A stretch of 64,000 nucleotides of DNA from Pasteurellaceae bacterium (lineage in GTDB: Bacteria; Pseudomonadota; Gammaproteobacteria; Enterobacterales; Pasteurellaceae): contig JAUMYT010000008.1 of assembly GCA_030528525.1 (NCBI GenBank), positions 1 through 64,000 of the forward strand. The letters run 5' to 3'. Shown here piece by piece: positions 56,456 to 63,638 of the stretch; within the stretch, counting starts at the first letter, position 1; every line of letters starts with the position of its first letter. Under the pieces are notes generated by a model, which was not told the DNA's origin, made no database searches, and was given only the letters and a program-made list of their open reading frames with translations. The translations under genes were made by a program, and so were the position numbers.

Positions 56456-58146
56456 TGAACCCGATTTTCAACCTGCCTTACGCCCCAACGGATTGCGTTG
56501 CCCATTCTCCAACGTGGCAGTATGCCGATTTTGAGCAACGGGCATTGCAGATTTCCGCCTATTTACAGCAACAGCAAATTTCTGCTCTTGCCGTGTGGCT
56601 GGAAGATGCCGCCAGTCTTGCCTGCACCCTGTTAGGGGCGTGGCACGCAGGCACAACGGTGTTGTTTCCGCCGAACGACACGCCAGAAAGTGTAGATTGG
56701 GCAAATCAAACAGCCCAACTTTGGGTGGTTGATACGGAAATATCAACCTCAAACACCGTGCAATTTCAACATTTTGCCACTGAAGAAATTTGCAAAAACT
56801 CGCCAAAAACAGCCCCCGTTGTTGATCGCCATTGCCAAACGGAAATTTGGCTGAAAACCTCAGGCAGCAGCGGCGAGGCGAAAACCATCGTCAAAACCGC
56901 CGAAGAGATGTGGCTCAGTGCCGAAGTGTTGGCAAACGCCTTGCCCTTCGAGAAAGGCAACCAGATCACCGCCCTCAGCACCGTGAGCGGACAGCATATT
57001 TACGGTTTAACGGTACAGATTATGATGGCGTTAGTGCAAGGCTGGGCGATGGGGCGTAAACAGCTGTTTTTCCCAGAATGCATCGCCAACGAAAGCCGCC
57101 AGCTCAATAATGTTGTGCTCATCAGCAGCCCTGCAATGCTCAGTCGCATTGAGTGGCAACAGGCTCACATTCACGCCTTGCGTGGCGTGATTTCATCAGG
57201 CGGTGCTTTGGCTGCCGAACATTCCCAAGCTATTCGCCAGCACACCGCACAGCCCGTGGTGGAAATTTACGGCAGCACCGAAACCGGCCCGATCGCCATT
57301 CGCCAAGATATCGGGCTATGGCAAACCTTGCCGTTCAGTCAAATTGGTACAGATGAACAGGGAGCCTTGTGGCTGGAAGCGAAATGGGCGAAAGATCGCC
57401 AGCAAACCGCTGATGCGGTGGAGCTTCACCCCAACGGCTTTGAGCTGCTCGGGCGGATCGATCGCATTGTGAAAATTGGCGATAAACGCACCTCATTGGT
57501 CAGCGTGGAGCAGTCTCTCACTCAACATTCTTGGGTCAATGATTGCTACATCGCACAGCACCCTGACGAACAACGCCTTGCCGCTTGGGTTGAACTTTCT
57601 GCTCAAGGGATCGAACAATTTCGCGACAAGGGGCGGAAATCGGTGGTCGAAGCTCTCAAACAGCACCTTGCTCAAAGCCAAGAAAAAACCGCCATTCCCC
57701 GTTTTTGGCGATTTACCGACCGATTACCTCGCAATAGCCAATCGAAAATCAGTCGCCTCGAATTTGAGCAGATCTGCCGTGAGTCGTTGGTCGATCCGAT
57801 TTGGTTAAGCGACACTCGCCACAACAATCTGCAAATTTTGCAGGGTAAAGTCCCACTTGATCTGCGGTATTTCAAAGGACATTTCGCTGATTTTCCGCTC
57901 GTGCCAGGCGTGATTGAATTGCAATGGGTGGCGGACAACATCACCGCCTACTTTGGGCAAGAAATGCCGATTGTGCGGATTGATAACCTCAAATTCCAAA
58001 AATTCCTCCGCCCAAACGATGAATTTGAACTCACCCTCAAATGGGACGAAGCCAAGAGCCGTATGGGTTTTCAGCTCAAAACCGACAACGAAATGTGCGG
58101 CAGCGGCTTGTTCGTGCTGCAACCAATGGCAAGCTCAAATGGCTAA
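56455..58146 (+). CDS. AMP-dependent acyl ligase fused to a hotdog dehydratase
   Basis: This 563-residue two-domain protein has an AMP ligase in residues 1-465 (A3 motif LKTSGSSGEAKTIVKT; YGSTETG; GRIDRIVKIGDKR; C-terminal PRNSQSKISR lysine region). Residues 470-563 are a FabZ/ApeI-like hotdog domain (FKGHFADFPLVPGVIELQW). The ligase would load an acid onto a carrier protein and the dehydratase would form double bonds during elongation. Compare the second ligase at 61263, which lacks the hotdog domain. Confidence 0.85.
   Translation: MNPIFNLPYAPTDCVAHSPTWQYADFEQRALQISAYLQQQQISALAVWLEDAASLACTLLGAWHAGTTVLFPPNDTPESVDWANQTAQLWVVDTEISTSNTVQFQHFATEEICKNSPKTAPVVDRHCQTEIWLKTSGSSGEAKTIVKTAEEMWLSAEVLANALPFEKGNQITALSTVSGQHIYGLTVQIMMALVQGWAMGRKQLFFPECIANESRQLNNVVLISSPAMLSRIEWQQAHIHALRGVISSGGALAAEHSQAIRQHTAQPVVEIYGSTETGPIAIRQDIGLWQTLPFSQIGTDEQGALWLEAKWAKDRQQTADAVELHPNGFELLGRIDRIVKIGDKRTSLVSVEQSLTQHSWVNDCYIAQHPDEQRLAAWVELSAQGIEQFRDKGRKSVVEALKQHLAQSQEKTAIPRFWRFTDRLPRNSQSKISRLEFEQICRESLVDPIWLSDTRHNNLQILQGKVPLDLRYFKGHFADFPLVPGVIELQWVADNITAYFGQEMPIVRIDNLKFQKFLRPNDEFELTLKWDEAKSRMGFQLKTDNEMCGSGLFVLQPMASSNG
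56788..56822 (-). repeat. Uptake-signal-like element, C-shifted type
   Basis: On the minus strand ACAACGGGGG, CTGTTTTT and TTTTTGCAAAT. It is coding in the ligase (CKNSPKTAPVV), nearly the same peptide as in comM. Confidence 0.5.
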
Positions 58147-58684
58147 CTTCCTCCGCTTAATCGTCAATCTGCTCTTAACCCTTGCCAGCCTTGGCTATCC
58201 ACTTGGCTGGCTATGCTTAGAAAATCAACAAGGGTTGCAAGATATTGTGGCTGTGATGGCTCTGCTATGGCTCATCAAAGCGATACAAGCGGTCAGATTT
58301 CAGCGTGTTTTTGCACTCCTAATGGCAAGCCTGCTCGCCCTAATTTGGCTCACTCGCACCATCGACACGATGTATTGGTATCCCGTTATCATCAGCGGAG
58401 CAATGCTCGCCCTATTCGGCGGCAGCCTGTTCAGCTCACAATCGCTGATCGAACGCCTCGCTCGCCTGCAAGACCCCAACCTCCCAGCCGAAGCGATTAG
58501 TTACACCCGAAAAGTCACCCAAGTTTGGTGCGGCTTTTTTGTGCTAAATATCGCCATTTGCACCGCCCTGATCCTCACCGAACACTATTATTGGTGGGCA
58601 TTATATTCAGGCGTGATTTCCTATGGGTTGATGGGAGTGTTGTTTGTGGGGGAGTTGTTGGTCAGGAAGACAGTGAAGAAATAG
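58139..58684 (+). CDS. COG4648-type membrane protein
   Basis: This 181-residue integral membrane protein has about five helices (LIVNLLLTLASLGYPLGW; VFALLMASLLALIWL; WYPVIISGAMLALFGGSL; WCGFFVLNIAICTALIL; YSGVISYGLMGVLFVGELL). It also has a conserved AEAISYTRKVTQVW loop. It is a standard aryl-polyene cluster member of unknown function. It overlaps the ligase-dehydratase by eight bases. Confidence 0.82.
   Translation: MANFLRLIVNLLLTLASLGYPLGWLCLENQQGLQDIVAVMALLWLIKAIQAVRFQRVFALLMASLLALIWLTRTIDTMYWYPVIISGAMLALFGGSLFSSQSLIERLARLQDPNLPAEAISYTRKVTQVWCGFFVLNIAICTALILTEHYYWWALYSGVISYGLMGVLFVGELLVRKTVKK
58285..58318 (+). repeat. Canonical Apl-type uptake signal
   Basis: The exact ACAAGCGGTCAGATTT is followed by GTTTTTGCA in register. 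It is coding in the COG4648-type gene. Confidence 0.8.
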
Positions 58685-58704
58685 GGTGCGTTTGACGCAC
58701 CCTA
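58682..58704. terminator. Palindromic hairpin at the cluster/cassette junction
   Basis: TAGGGTGCG and CGCACCCTA with loop TTTGA lie at the stop of the COG4648-type gene. There is no T-run, so it may be a REP-type element that blocks read-through both ways. Confidence 0.55.
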
Positions 58705-58718
58705 TATGGCGAATCATT

Positions 58719-58877
58719 CTACTTAGCCTTTTTAAGTCCAAAGAATAGCCCGATAATAGGTGCTAACAATGCAAGAGGCCAAATCAGAGCAGAGAAGAAT
58801 GCGGTAGAAATCTTCCCTCCTGTTGCCCACAATACCAAAATGAATGCAATAATCACACCTGTAAAATAAATTTCCAT
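58719..58877 (-). CDS. Small membrane protein (52 aa), copy A
   Basis: This 52-residue protein begins MEIYFTGVIIAFILVLWATG. A second hydrophobic segment, ALIWPLALLAPIIGLFFG, follows, then a KKAK tail. Two transmembrane helices are likely. It shares the I-W-P-x-A core of the second helix with the next small gene, so the two are probably paralogues. The function is unknown. Confidence 0.65.
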   Translation of the reverse strand: MEIYFTGVIIAFILVLWATGGKISTAFFSALIWPLALLAPIIGLFFGLKKAK

Positions 58878-58889
58878 TGTTGTGTTTCC

Positions 58890-59051
58890 TTATTTTCTTT
58901 CGAAAAGGATCATCAGCTTTAATATCCAAGCAACAGGCCAAATACAAGATACTAACAGAGAGGGCATAAACGTATCAGGGCCTTGTAGTTGTGCACGAGC
59001 TAGAATGAACGTGATGACCGCACCAATTAAATAAATAGTTAGAAAATCCAT
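58890..59051 (-). CDS. Small membrane protein (53 aa), copy B
   Basis: This 53-residue protein (MDFLTIYLIGAVITFILARAQ … VSCIWPVAWILKLMILFERK) has two predicted helices and a good AAGGAG site 7 bases before ATG 59051. It is separated by 12 bp from copy A and 19 bp from the upstream lipoprotein, so it belongs to the same minus-strand operon. Confidence 0.65.
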   Translation of the reverse strand: MDFLTIYLIGAVITFILARAQLQGPDTFMPSLLVSCIWPVAWILKLMILFERK

Positions 59052-59070
59052 AAATTACTCCTTAGGAATC

Positions 59071-59583
59071 CTACTTTCTTAAGTTGGAATTCAATTCCTG
59101 GACAAATTGATTAACATTTTTTGATACATTAACTATTCTTGCTCTTGTATGTCGCATTGCTCCAGAAAAGTACCATTTATCAGAACCTGCTTCAGTATAG
59201 ACAGATTTTTCAAAAACGGTGTTTCCCTCTGGGGTTTTCACTAGATAATGAATTTTTAGTTTTCCATTAAATCTTCCGAAACTAAATGTAGCTTGGCTCG
59301 CTTGCTCAATATACGCATCAACTTTGTAATGATTTTTTCCAGATTTTGTAAAAATATTTGCATTATCAAGTGCTATTTTTAACGAATCTTGTACTAATCG
59401 TGTAACACCTAAAGCACTTGCTTGTCTTTCAACTTTTGGATTCATTGATACATTAAGAGCATAATCACTTTTAATCGCAGGTTTTGCGTAACTTGTTTGC
59501 TTCAATAGTGTTGGATCGGGATCTAGTGCCATACATCCAGTTAATAACATTGCTCCAAATAATGTGAGGATAATTTTTTTCAT
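59071..59583 (-). CDS. Lipoprotein of unknown function
   Basis: This 170-residue protein has lipobox LTGC at residues 14-17. The mature domain (YAKPAIKSDYALNVSMNPKVERQASALGVTRLVQDSLKIAL) is reminiscent of periplasmic lipoproteins of surface complexes, but I cannot name it. It ends in a polar helix (SKNVNQFVQELNSNLRK). Confidence 0.72.
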   Translation of the reverse strand: MKKIILTLFGAMLLTGCMALDPDPTLLKQTSYAKPAIKSDYALNVSMNPKVERQASALGVTRLVQDSLKIALDNANIFTKSGKNHYKVDAYIEQASQATFSFGRFNGKLKIHYLVKTPEGNTVFEKSVYTEAGSDKWYFSGAMRHTRARIVNVSKNVNQFVQELNSNLRK

Positions 59584-59632
59584 TTTAGTTCCTTAGGAAA
59601 AAAGGTGCGTTCACACGCACCTTAGCTTTATT

Positions 59633-60115
59633 TTAGTTTACTGCGATCAGACGAGATTTTTCTTCATCACTTAAACTATCAAATGAGCGAATAGTGAGAT
59701 TACTTGTCGGTTGTCGCAAATTCACCTCGACATTTTGTGGCAACTTATACATTGCCCCTGTCGCAGGATCGATCACCAATAATCCCAATGGCCCGCCAAT
59801 CGCAAAGTTTCCGAAATACCAACCATCAAGCGTCGCTTTTAACGTCATTTTATGTGTCGGATAACCTTTTTTGATAAAGGTGATTTCATAGACAGCCGCC
59901 TTGAAATAACCCGCACCTGATTTTAATTTAATCACTTTTGGGGTCTTCCCAGCATGCACAATTTTGTTATTGCGATCGACCACGGTAAATTCTGCACCAG
60001 AAGGCTCAGATTGGATAGCAACTTGATACTGGCTGTTGCTGACAATACTGGCACAACCTGTAATGGTTGCCATAGATGCAATAATTGCGATGCGTTTCAT
60101 GAACATTTTCATCAT
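59633..60115 (-). CDS. Lipoprotein with PEGA-like domain
   Basis: This 160-residue protein has a lipoprotein signal (MATITGC) and a PEGA-like beta domain (VAIQSEPSGAEFTVVDRNNKIVHAGKTPKVIKLKSG). The segment FGNFAIGGPLGLLVIDPATGAMYKLP is typical of small enterobacterial envelope lipoproteins. The start is ATG 60115 after AAGGAG. It is in an operon with the outer-membrane protein upstream. Confidence 0.75.
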   Translation of the reverse strand: MMKMFMKRIAIIASMATITGCASIVSNSQYQVAIQSEPSGAEFTVVDRNNKIVHAGKTPKVIKLKSGAGYFKAAVYEITFIKKGYPTHKMTLKATLDGWYFGNFAIGGPLGLLVIDPATGAMYKLPQNVEVNLRQPTSNLTIRSFDSLSDEEKSRLIAVN

Positions 60116-60124
60116 CTTCTCCTT

Positions 60125-60724
60125 TTAGAATGCAAAACGAACACCTGCTTTAGCACCGAAGCTAAATGCAGTGACTTTATAGTTATCTCCATCAATAGGG
60201 CAGTTAAATGAACCAAGGTAATTGGATTCAAGACCTGCATTGAAGAATAAATTTTGGCTTAGCTTATACTCTACGCCACCTAATAAGCCAAAGCCGATAG
60301 CACGGTGTTTCGCCGTTTCTCCATCAAAAGAAAATCTAAACTGGTTAGATGACAATTTTGCTCCAACATAAGGGTAAAATTGACTGTCTGTACCAAAGGT
60401 ATAAGTGCCTAATAAACCTGTTGATTTCACTTGTATTCCTGCTACATCAGAGGTTTCTTTGATTTTTCCATAATTTGTATAATCTAAAGCTACTTTTATT
60501 TGCCCGAAATCATAACCTGCTCCTACATTGATAGAAGGGGTTAATTTTCTCATTGTTTGTGTCTCTGAGCTTCTTTTGTCAGATTGCATAAAAACCGCAT
60601 TAGTTAGCCCTAAATTGCCTTGAACATAAAATCCTTTATTGGACGTAGATTGATTTTCTGCAACTGCCATAGTAGAAATTGTGCTAGCGGATAAGACGGT
60701 AAGAAAAAATAACGTTTTTTTCAT
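60125..60724 (-). CDS. Outer-membrane beta-barrel (opacity-type) protein
   Basis: This 199-residue protein has a signal peptide (FLTVLSASTISTMAVA) and about eight amphipathic strands (GFYVQGNLGLTNAV; VGAGYDFGQIKVALDYTNYG; FGLLGGVEYKLS; AFSFGAKAGVRFAF). The C-terminal Phe is the Bam signal. It is the first gene of the minus-strand surface operon, divergent from the XRE regulator. Confidence 0.82.
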   Translation of the reverse strand: MKKTLFFLTVLSASTISTMAVAENQSTSNKGFYVQGNLGLTNAVFMQSDKRSSETQTMRKLTPSINVGAGYDFGQIKVALDYTNYGKIKETSDVAGIQVKSTGLLGTYTFGTDSQFYPYVGAKLSSNQFRFSFDGETAKHRAIGFGLLGGVEYKLSQNLFFNAGLESNYLGSFNCPIDGDNYKVTAFSFGAKAGVRFAF

Positions 60725-60874
60725 AGATAAAACCCCATAAGTGTGTGAAAATAAGTCGCCATATGCGTGATAGAATAGTCAAGATTGTATGTTTTTTGTC
60801 AGGTTTTGTCTATTATCTAACAAGGCAATAATTGTCTAAAACGTCTTAAAATAGCACCATAAGTGGAGAGAAAA
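60725..60874. promoter_or_regulatory. Divergent promoter region with repeated TGTC boxes
   Basis: Between the surface operon and the XRE gene, TTTTGTC, TTTTGTCTA, ATTGTCTA and ACGTCTTA recur over 60793-60848. Each run is about 10-20 bases apart, suggesting binding sites for the adjacent XRE regulator. No exact operator is proven. Confidence 0.4.
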
Positions 60875-61270
60875 ATGAGTACACACGACAATATCCGATT
60901 GATGAGAGAAAAGCATAAATGGTCACAAGAAGAGATGGCGGAAAAGCTCAATATGTCACCAAGTGGTTACTCAAAAATCGAACGTGGTGAAACCAAACTC
61001 TACTTAGATAAATTGCAACAGATTGCCCAGATTTTTAATATTGATATTTCTGAACTCGTTAATTCCAATGAAAAAAATATTTGTTTTTTAATCGGTGAGA
61101 ATAGTCATCTAAATTCACATTTTTATGCAAATGATGAAGCCTTAGCATTAGAAAACGAAAAACTCAAGCTCTCTCTTTCTTATAAAGATCAACTTATTGC
61201 TGAAAAGGACGCACAAATTGCTTCTCTCAAAGAGATTATCACATTACTCAAAACCCATACTGATGAATAA
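60875..61270 (+). CDS. XRE-family regulator with C-terminal coiled coil
   Basis: This 131-residue protein has an N-terminal HTH_3 domain (NIRLMREKHKWSQEEMAEKLNMSPSGYSKIERGETKLYLDKL). A C-terminal coiled coil follows (LALENEKLKLSLSYKDQLIAEKDAQIASLKEII). ATG 60875 follows GGAGAG. It probably controls the divergent surface operon. Its last codons contain the start of the second AMP-ligase, so the two are translationally coupled. Confidence 0.83.
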   Translation: MSTHDNIRLMREKHKWSQEEMAEKLNMSPSGYSKIERGETKLYLDKLQQIAQIFNIDISELVNSNEKNICFLIGENSHLNSHFYANDEALALENEKLKLSLSYKDQLIAEKDAQIASLKEIITLLKTHTDE

Positions 61271-62516
61271 TGTGGTGTTGACTAACCGCACGTTGCAGAT
61301 CCACCAGCAACTTGTGCAAGACAAGGTACAAGCGGTGGGATTGTATTTGGAAGATGCGACGCAGTTTGCCTGCGTTCTGTTAGCGTGTTTGCAGGCTGGG
61401 GTAAAGGTGCTGTTGCCGCCGAATTTGTTGGTGGAAAATCGTCAATGGCTGGCGGATAATTCGGCGTTGTTGTTTGATGAGGATGTTTTTGCTCATTATG
61501 GCATTTGGCAAAAAGTCGCGTTTTCTCCCCCCCTTGTAACGCCTCAACATGACACCGAAATTTGGCTGAAAACCTCGGGCAGCAGTGGGCAGGCGAAGAT
61601 CATCAAAAAAACGGCTCGGCAAATGTGGCAGGAAGCAGAAGCGTTAGCTCAAGCCTTGCCATTTTCTCTGAACGAAGACATTCAGGTAATTGGTAGCGTG
61701 AGCGTGCAACACCTTTATGGCTTAACCTTCCGCATTTTTCTGCCACTGTTTATGGGTTGGCAACTGGGCGGAAAGCAGTTGCATTATCCTGAATATTTGT
61801 TAGCCGAAAGCAAACATCACCGCACACTGTGGGTGAGTAGCCCTGCCTTATTGAGCAATCTCAATTTGGCAAGTTTGGACGATCATTTGCAGATTGCGGG
61901 CATTATTTCCTCAGGCGGCTCCTTGCCTGAAGCTACTGCTGCCGCACTTCGTCAGAAATTGCCGTGTCCGCTCGTGGAAATTTACGGCAGCACCGAAACG
62001 GGCGTGATTGCCCATCGCCAACAGGCGGGTTTGTGGCAGCCGATGCCAAACAGCCAGATCGGGTTGAATGAACAGGGAGCGTTATGGGTAGAAAGCCCGT
62101 GGATTGCCGCTCGTGAGCAAACTGCCGATGCGGTGAATCTGCACCCTGAAGGTTTTGAGTTGCTCGGGCGAATCGATCGCATTGTGAAATTGGGCGACAA
62201 ACGACTGTCTCTGGTACGTTTAGAGCAAGCTCTGCTCCAGCATTCGGCGGTGCAGGATTGCTACATTGCCCTCCACCCCGATCACCCACGTCCTGTGGCG
62301 TGGGTAGCGTTAACTTCGCACGGCGTTACCGCCTTTCAGCAAGGGCGAAAAGCCTTGATTGCCGAACTTCGCCAACATTTAAGCCAAACTCAAGAGAAAT
62401 TCGCCCTGCCTCGCTATTGGCGGTTCAGTTTGACACTTCCTCGCAACAGCCAATCGAAAATCCGCCGAACCGATTTTGAACAGATCTGCCGTCATCCTGA
62501 AGATGAGATAATTTAA
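61263..62516 (+). CDS. Second AMP-dependent acyl ligase (no dehydratase domain)
   Basis: This 417-residue ligase parallels the ligase half of the protein at 56455: LKTSGSSGQAKIIKKT, YGSTETGVIAHRQ, GRIDRIVKLGDKR, and LPRNSQSKIRR. It ends where the hotdog domain would begin and its N-terminus is about 20 residues shorter. The only in-frame ATG before the fold is 61263, inside the regulator's last codons, without its own ribosome site. The surface cassette insertion may have removed its original start. Confidence 0.82.
   Translation: MNNVVLTNRTLQIHQQLVQDKVQAVGLYLEDATQFACVLLACLQAGVKVLLPPNLLVENRQWLADNSALLFDEDVFAHYGIWQKVAFSPPLVTPQHDTEIWLKTSGSSGQAKIIKKTARQMWQEAEALAQALPFSLNEDIQVIGSVSVQHLYGLTFRIFLPLFMGWQLGGKQLHYPEYLLAESKHHRTLWVSSPALLSNLNLASLDDHLQIAGIISSGGSLPEATAAALRQKLPCPLVEIYGSTETGVIAHRQQAGLWQPMPNSQIGLNEQGALWVESPWIAAREQTADAVNLHPEGFELLGRIDRIVKLGDKRLSLVRLEQALLQHSAVQDCYIALHPDHPRPVAWVALTSHGVTAFQQGRKALIAELRQHLSQTQEKFALPRYWRFSLTLPRNSQSKIRRTDFEQICRHPEDEII
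61328..61361 (+). repeat. Canonical-core uptake signal, poor tail
   Basis: ACAAGCGGTGGGAT lacks the TGCAAA tail. It is coding in the second ligase. Confidence 0.45.
61504..61537 (-). repeat. Uptake-signal-like element, G type
   Basis: On the minus strand ACAAGGGGG, GGAGAAAA and CTTTTTGCC are in register. It is coding in the second ligase (WQKVAFSPPLV). Confidence 0.65.
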
Positions 62517-63245
62517 ATGAAGACGATAAACCCGATTGCGATCATTCCGCATTACAACCATTCTAGCACAGTGGGAAAAGTTGCCGAGCAACTCAACCAA
62601 TTTGGGCTGCCCGTGCTGATTGTGGACGATGGCTCAAGCCCTGAACATCAGCAAGCGTTGCAAAAATTGCCCCAAACTGACCGCTTGCAAATCTATTTTC
62701 GCCCAGAAAATGGTGGCAAAGGGGCGGCGATGAAAAGCGGTTTTCAGCTTGCATTTGAGCAAGGTTTTAGTCACGCTGTGCAGGTGGATGCGGACGGACA
62801 ACATCATCTACCCGATGTCGAAACAATGCTCGAACTCGCCCAAAAATCGCCAAATGCGATGATTTGTGGCAAGCCAATTTATGGCGAAGACGCCCCGAAA
62901 GCCCGTTTATACGGGCGAAAAATCACCGATTTTTGGAATGCGATCAACACCTTATCTGTTGAAATTAAAGACGGAATGTGCGGTTTTCGCATTTATCCCC
63001 TAGCTCAAATTATGCCTATTCTTTCCCAAGAAAAAATCGGCGATCGAATGGATTTTGACACCGAAATTTTGGTTCACAGCCATTGGCGAAAAATTCCATT
63101 CATCTGGTTCGACACCCCCGTGCGTTACGCCCAAAACGGCATCTCCCATTTTCGCGGCTGGGCAGATAATTGGCTGATCAGCAAAATGCACGCACGGCTG
63201 TTTTTTGGAATGTTGACGCGGCTCTTTTGTTGCAAACGAACATAG
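62517..63245 (+). CDS. Family 2 glycosyltransferase
   Basis: This 242-residue DPM1/DPG-synthase-like glycosyltransferase has IPHYNHSSTVGKVAEQL, LIVDDGSSPEHQQAL, the metal-binding VDADGQHH and a late GDRMDFDTEILVH. In aryl-polyene clusters such an enzyme modifies the lipid-linked product. It directly abuts the second ligase and is the last cluster gene here. Confidence 0.85.
   Translation: MKTINPIAIIPHYNHSSTVGKVAEQLNQFGLPVLIVDDGSSPEHQQALQKLPQTDRLQIYFRPENGGKGAAMKSGFQLAFEQGFSHAVQVDADGQHHLPDVETMLELAQKSPNAMICGKPIYGEDAPKARLYGRKITDFWNAINTLSVEIKDGMCGFRIYPLAQIMPILSQEKIGDRMDFDTEILVHSHWRKIPFIWFDTPVRYAQNGISHFRGWADNWLISKMHARLFFGMLTRLFCCKRT
62655..62688 (-). repeat. Canonical-core uptake signal
   Basis: On the minus strand GCAAGCGGTCAG … TTTTTGCAA, with T at position 27. 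It is coding in the glycosyltransferase. Confidence 0.65.
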
Positions 63246-63266
63246 TACGTGCCACGTTATGGCTAC

Positions 63267-63300
63267 ATTTTGCAAAATCTCCGATTTTCTCCCCCCTTGC
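63267..63300 (-). repeat. Uptake-signal-like element, G type
   Basis: On the minus strand GCAAGGGGG, GAGAAAA and ATTTTGCAAAA, T at position 27. It is intergenic after the cluster. Confidence 0.65.
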
Positions 63301-63388
63301 GGATAAAATCGCTTGCTTTATCATCAAGATGTTTATAGGCTTTGAACGCTAAGATTGGCTTAGCGTGATCATGAAAGAAGGAAAATGT

Positions 63389-63574
63389 ATGTATTTTGAA
63401 ATTTACAAAGATGCTAAAGGTGAATATCGCTGGCGTTTAAAAGCGGCAAATCATGTCATTATTGCGACTGGCGGCGAAGGTTATACGACCAAACAAGCTT
63501 GTCAAAAAGGCATTGATTCGGTGAAAAAAGTTACACCAGAAACCACTGTCAAAGATTTGTCGGTACAGGGATAA
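63389..63574 (+). CDS. YegP-like DUF1508 protein
   Basis: This 61-residue protein (MYFEIYKDAKGEYRWRLKAANHVIIATGGEGYTTK) is a single DUF1508 repeat, a small beta-rich domain of unknown function found once or twice in YegP proteins. ATG 63389 follows AAGGA. It is followed by a strong terminator. Confidence 0.85.
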   Translation: MYFEIYKDAKGEYRWRLKAANHVIIATGGEGYTTKQACQKGIDSVKKVTPETTVKDLSVQG

Positions 63575-63578
63575 TATA

Positions 63579-63613
63579 AAAGGCTGTGCAACATGATATG
63601 CACAGCCTTTTTT
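63579..63613. terminator. Terminator between yegP and pdxY
   Basis: The stem AAAGGCTGTGCA/TGCACAGCCTTT has loop ACATGATA and is followed by TTT; the A-run on the left could serve pdxY as well. Confidence 0.87.
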
Positions 63614-63638
63614 AACTTGATAGCTAATCTTCGTGTAT

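Noticed and set aside
52488-63245. Complete aryl-polyene cluster
   Set aside because: Ammonia lyase, ketoreductase, thioesterase and LolA/MMPL genes are missing, and both flanks are housekeeping genes.
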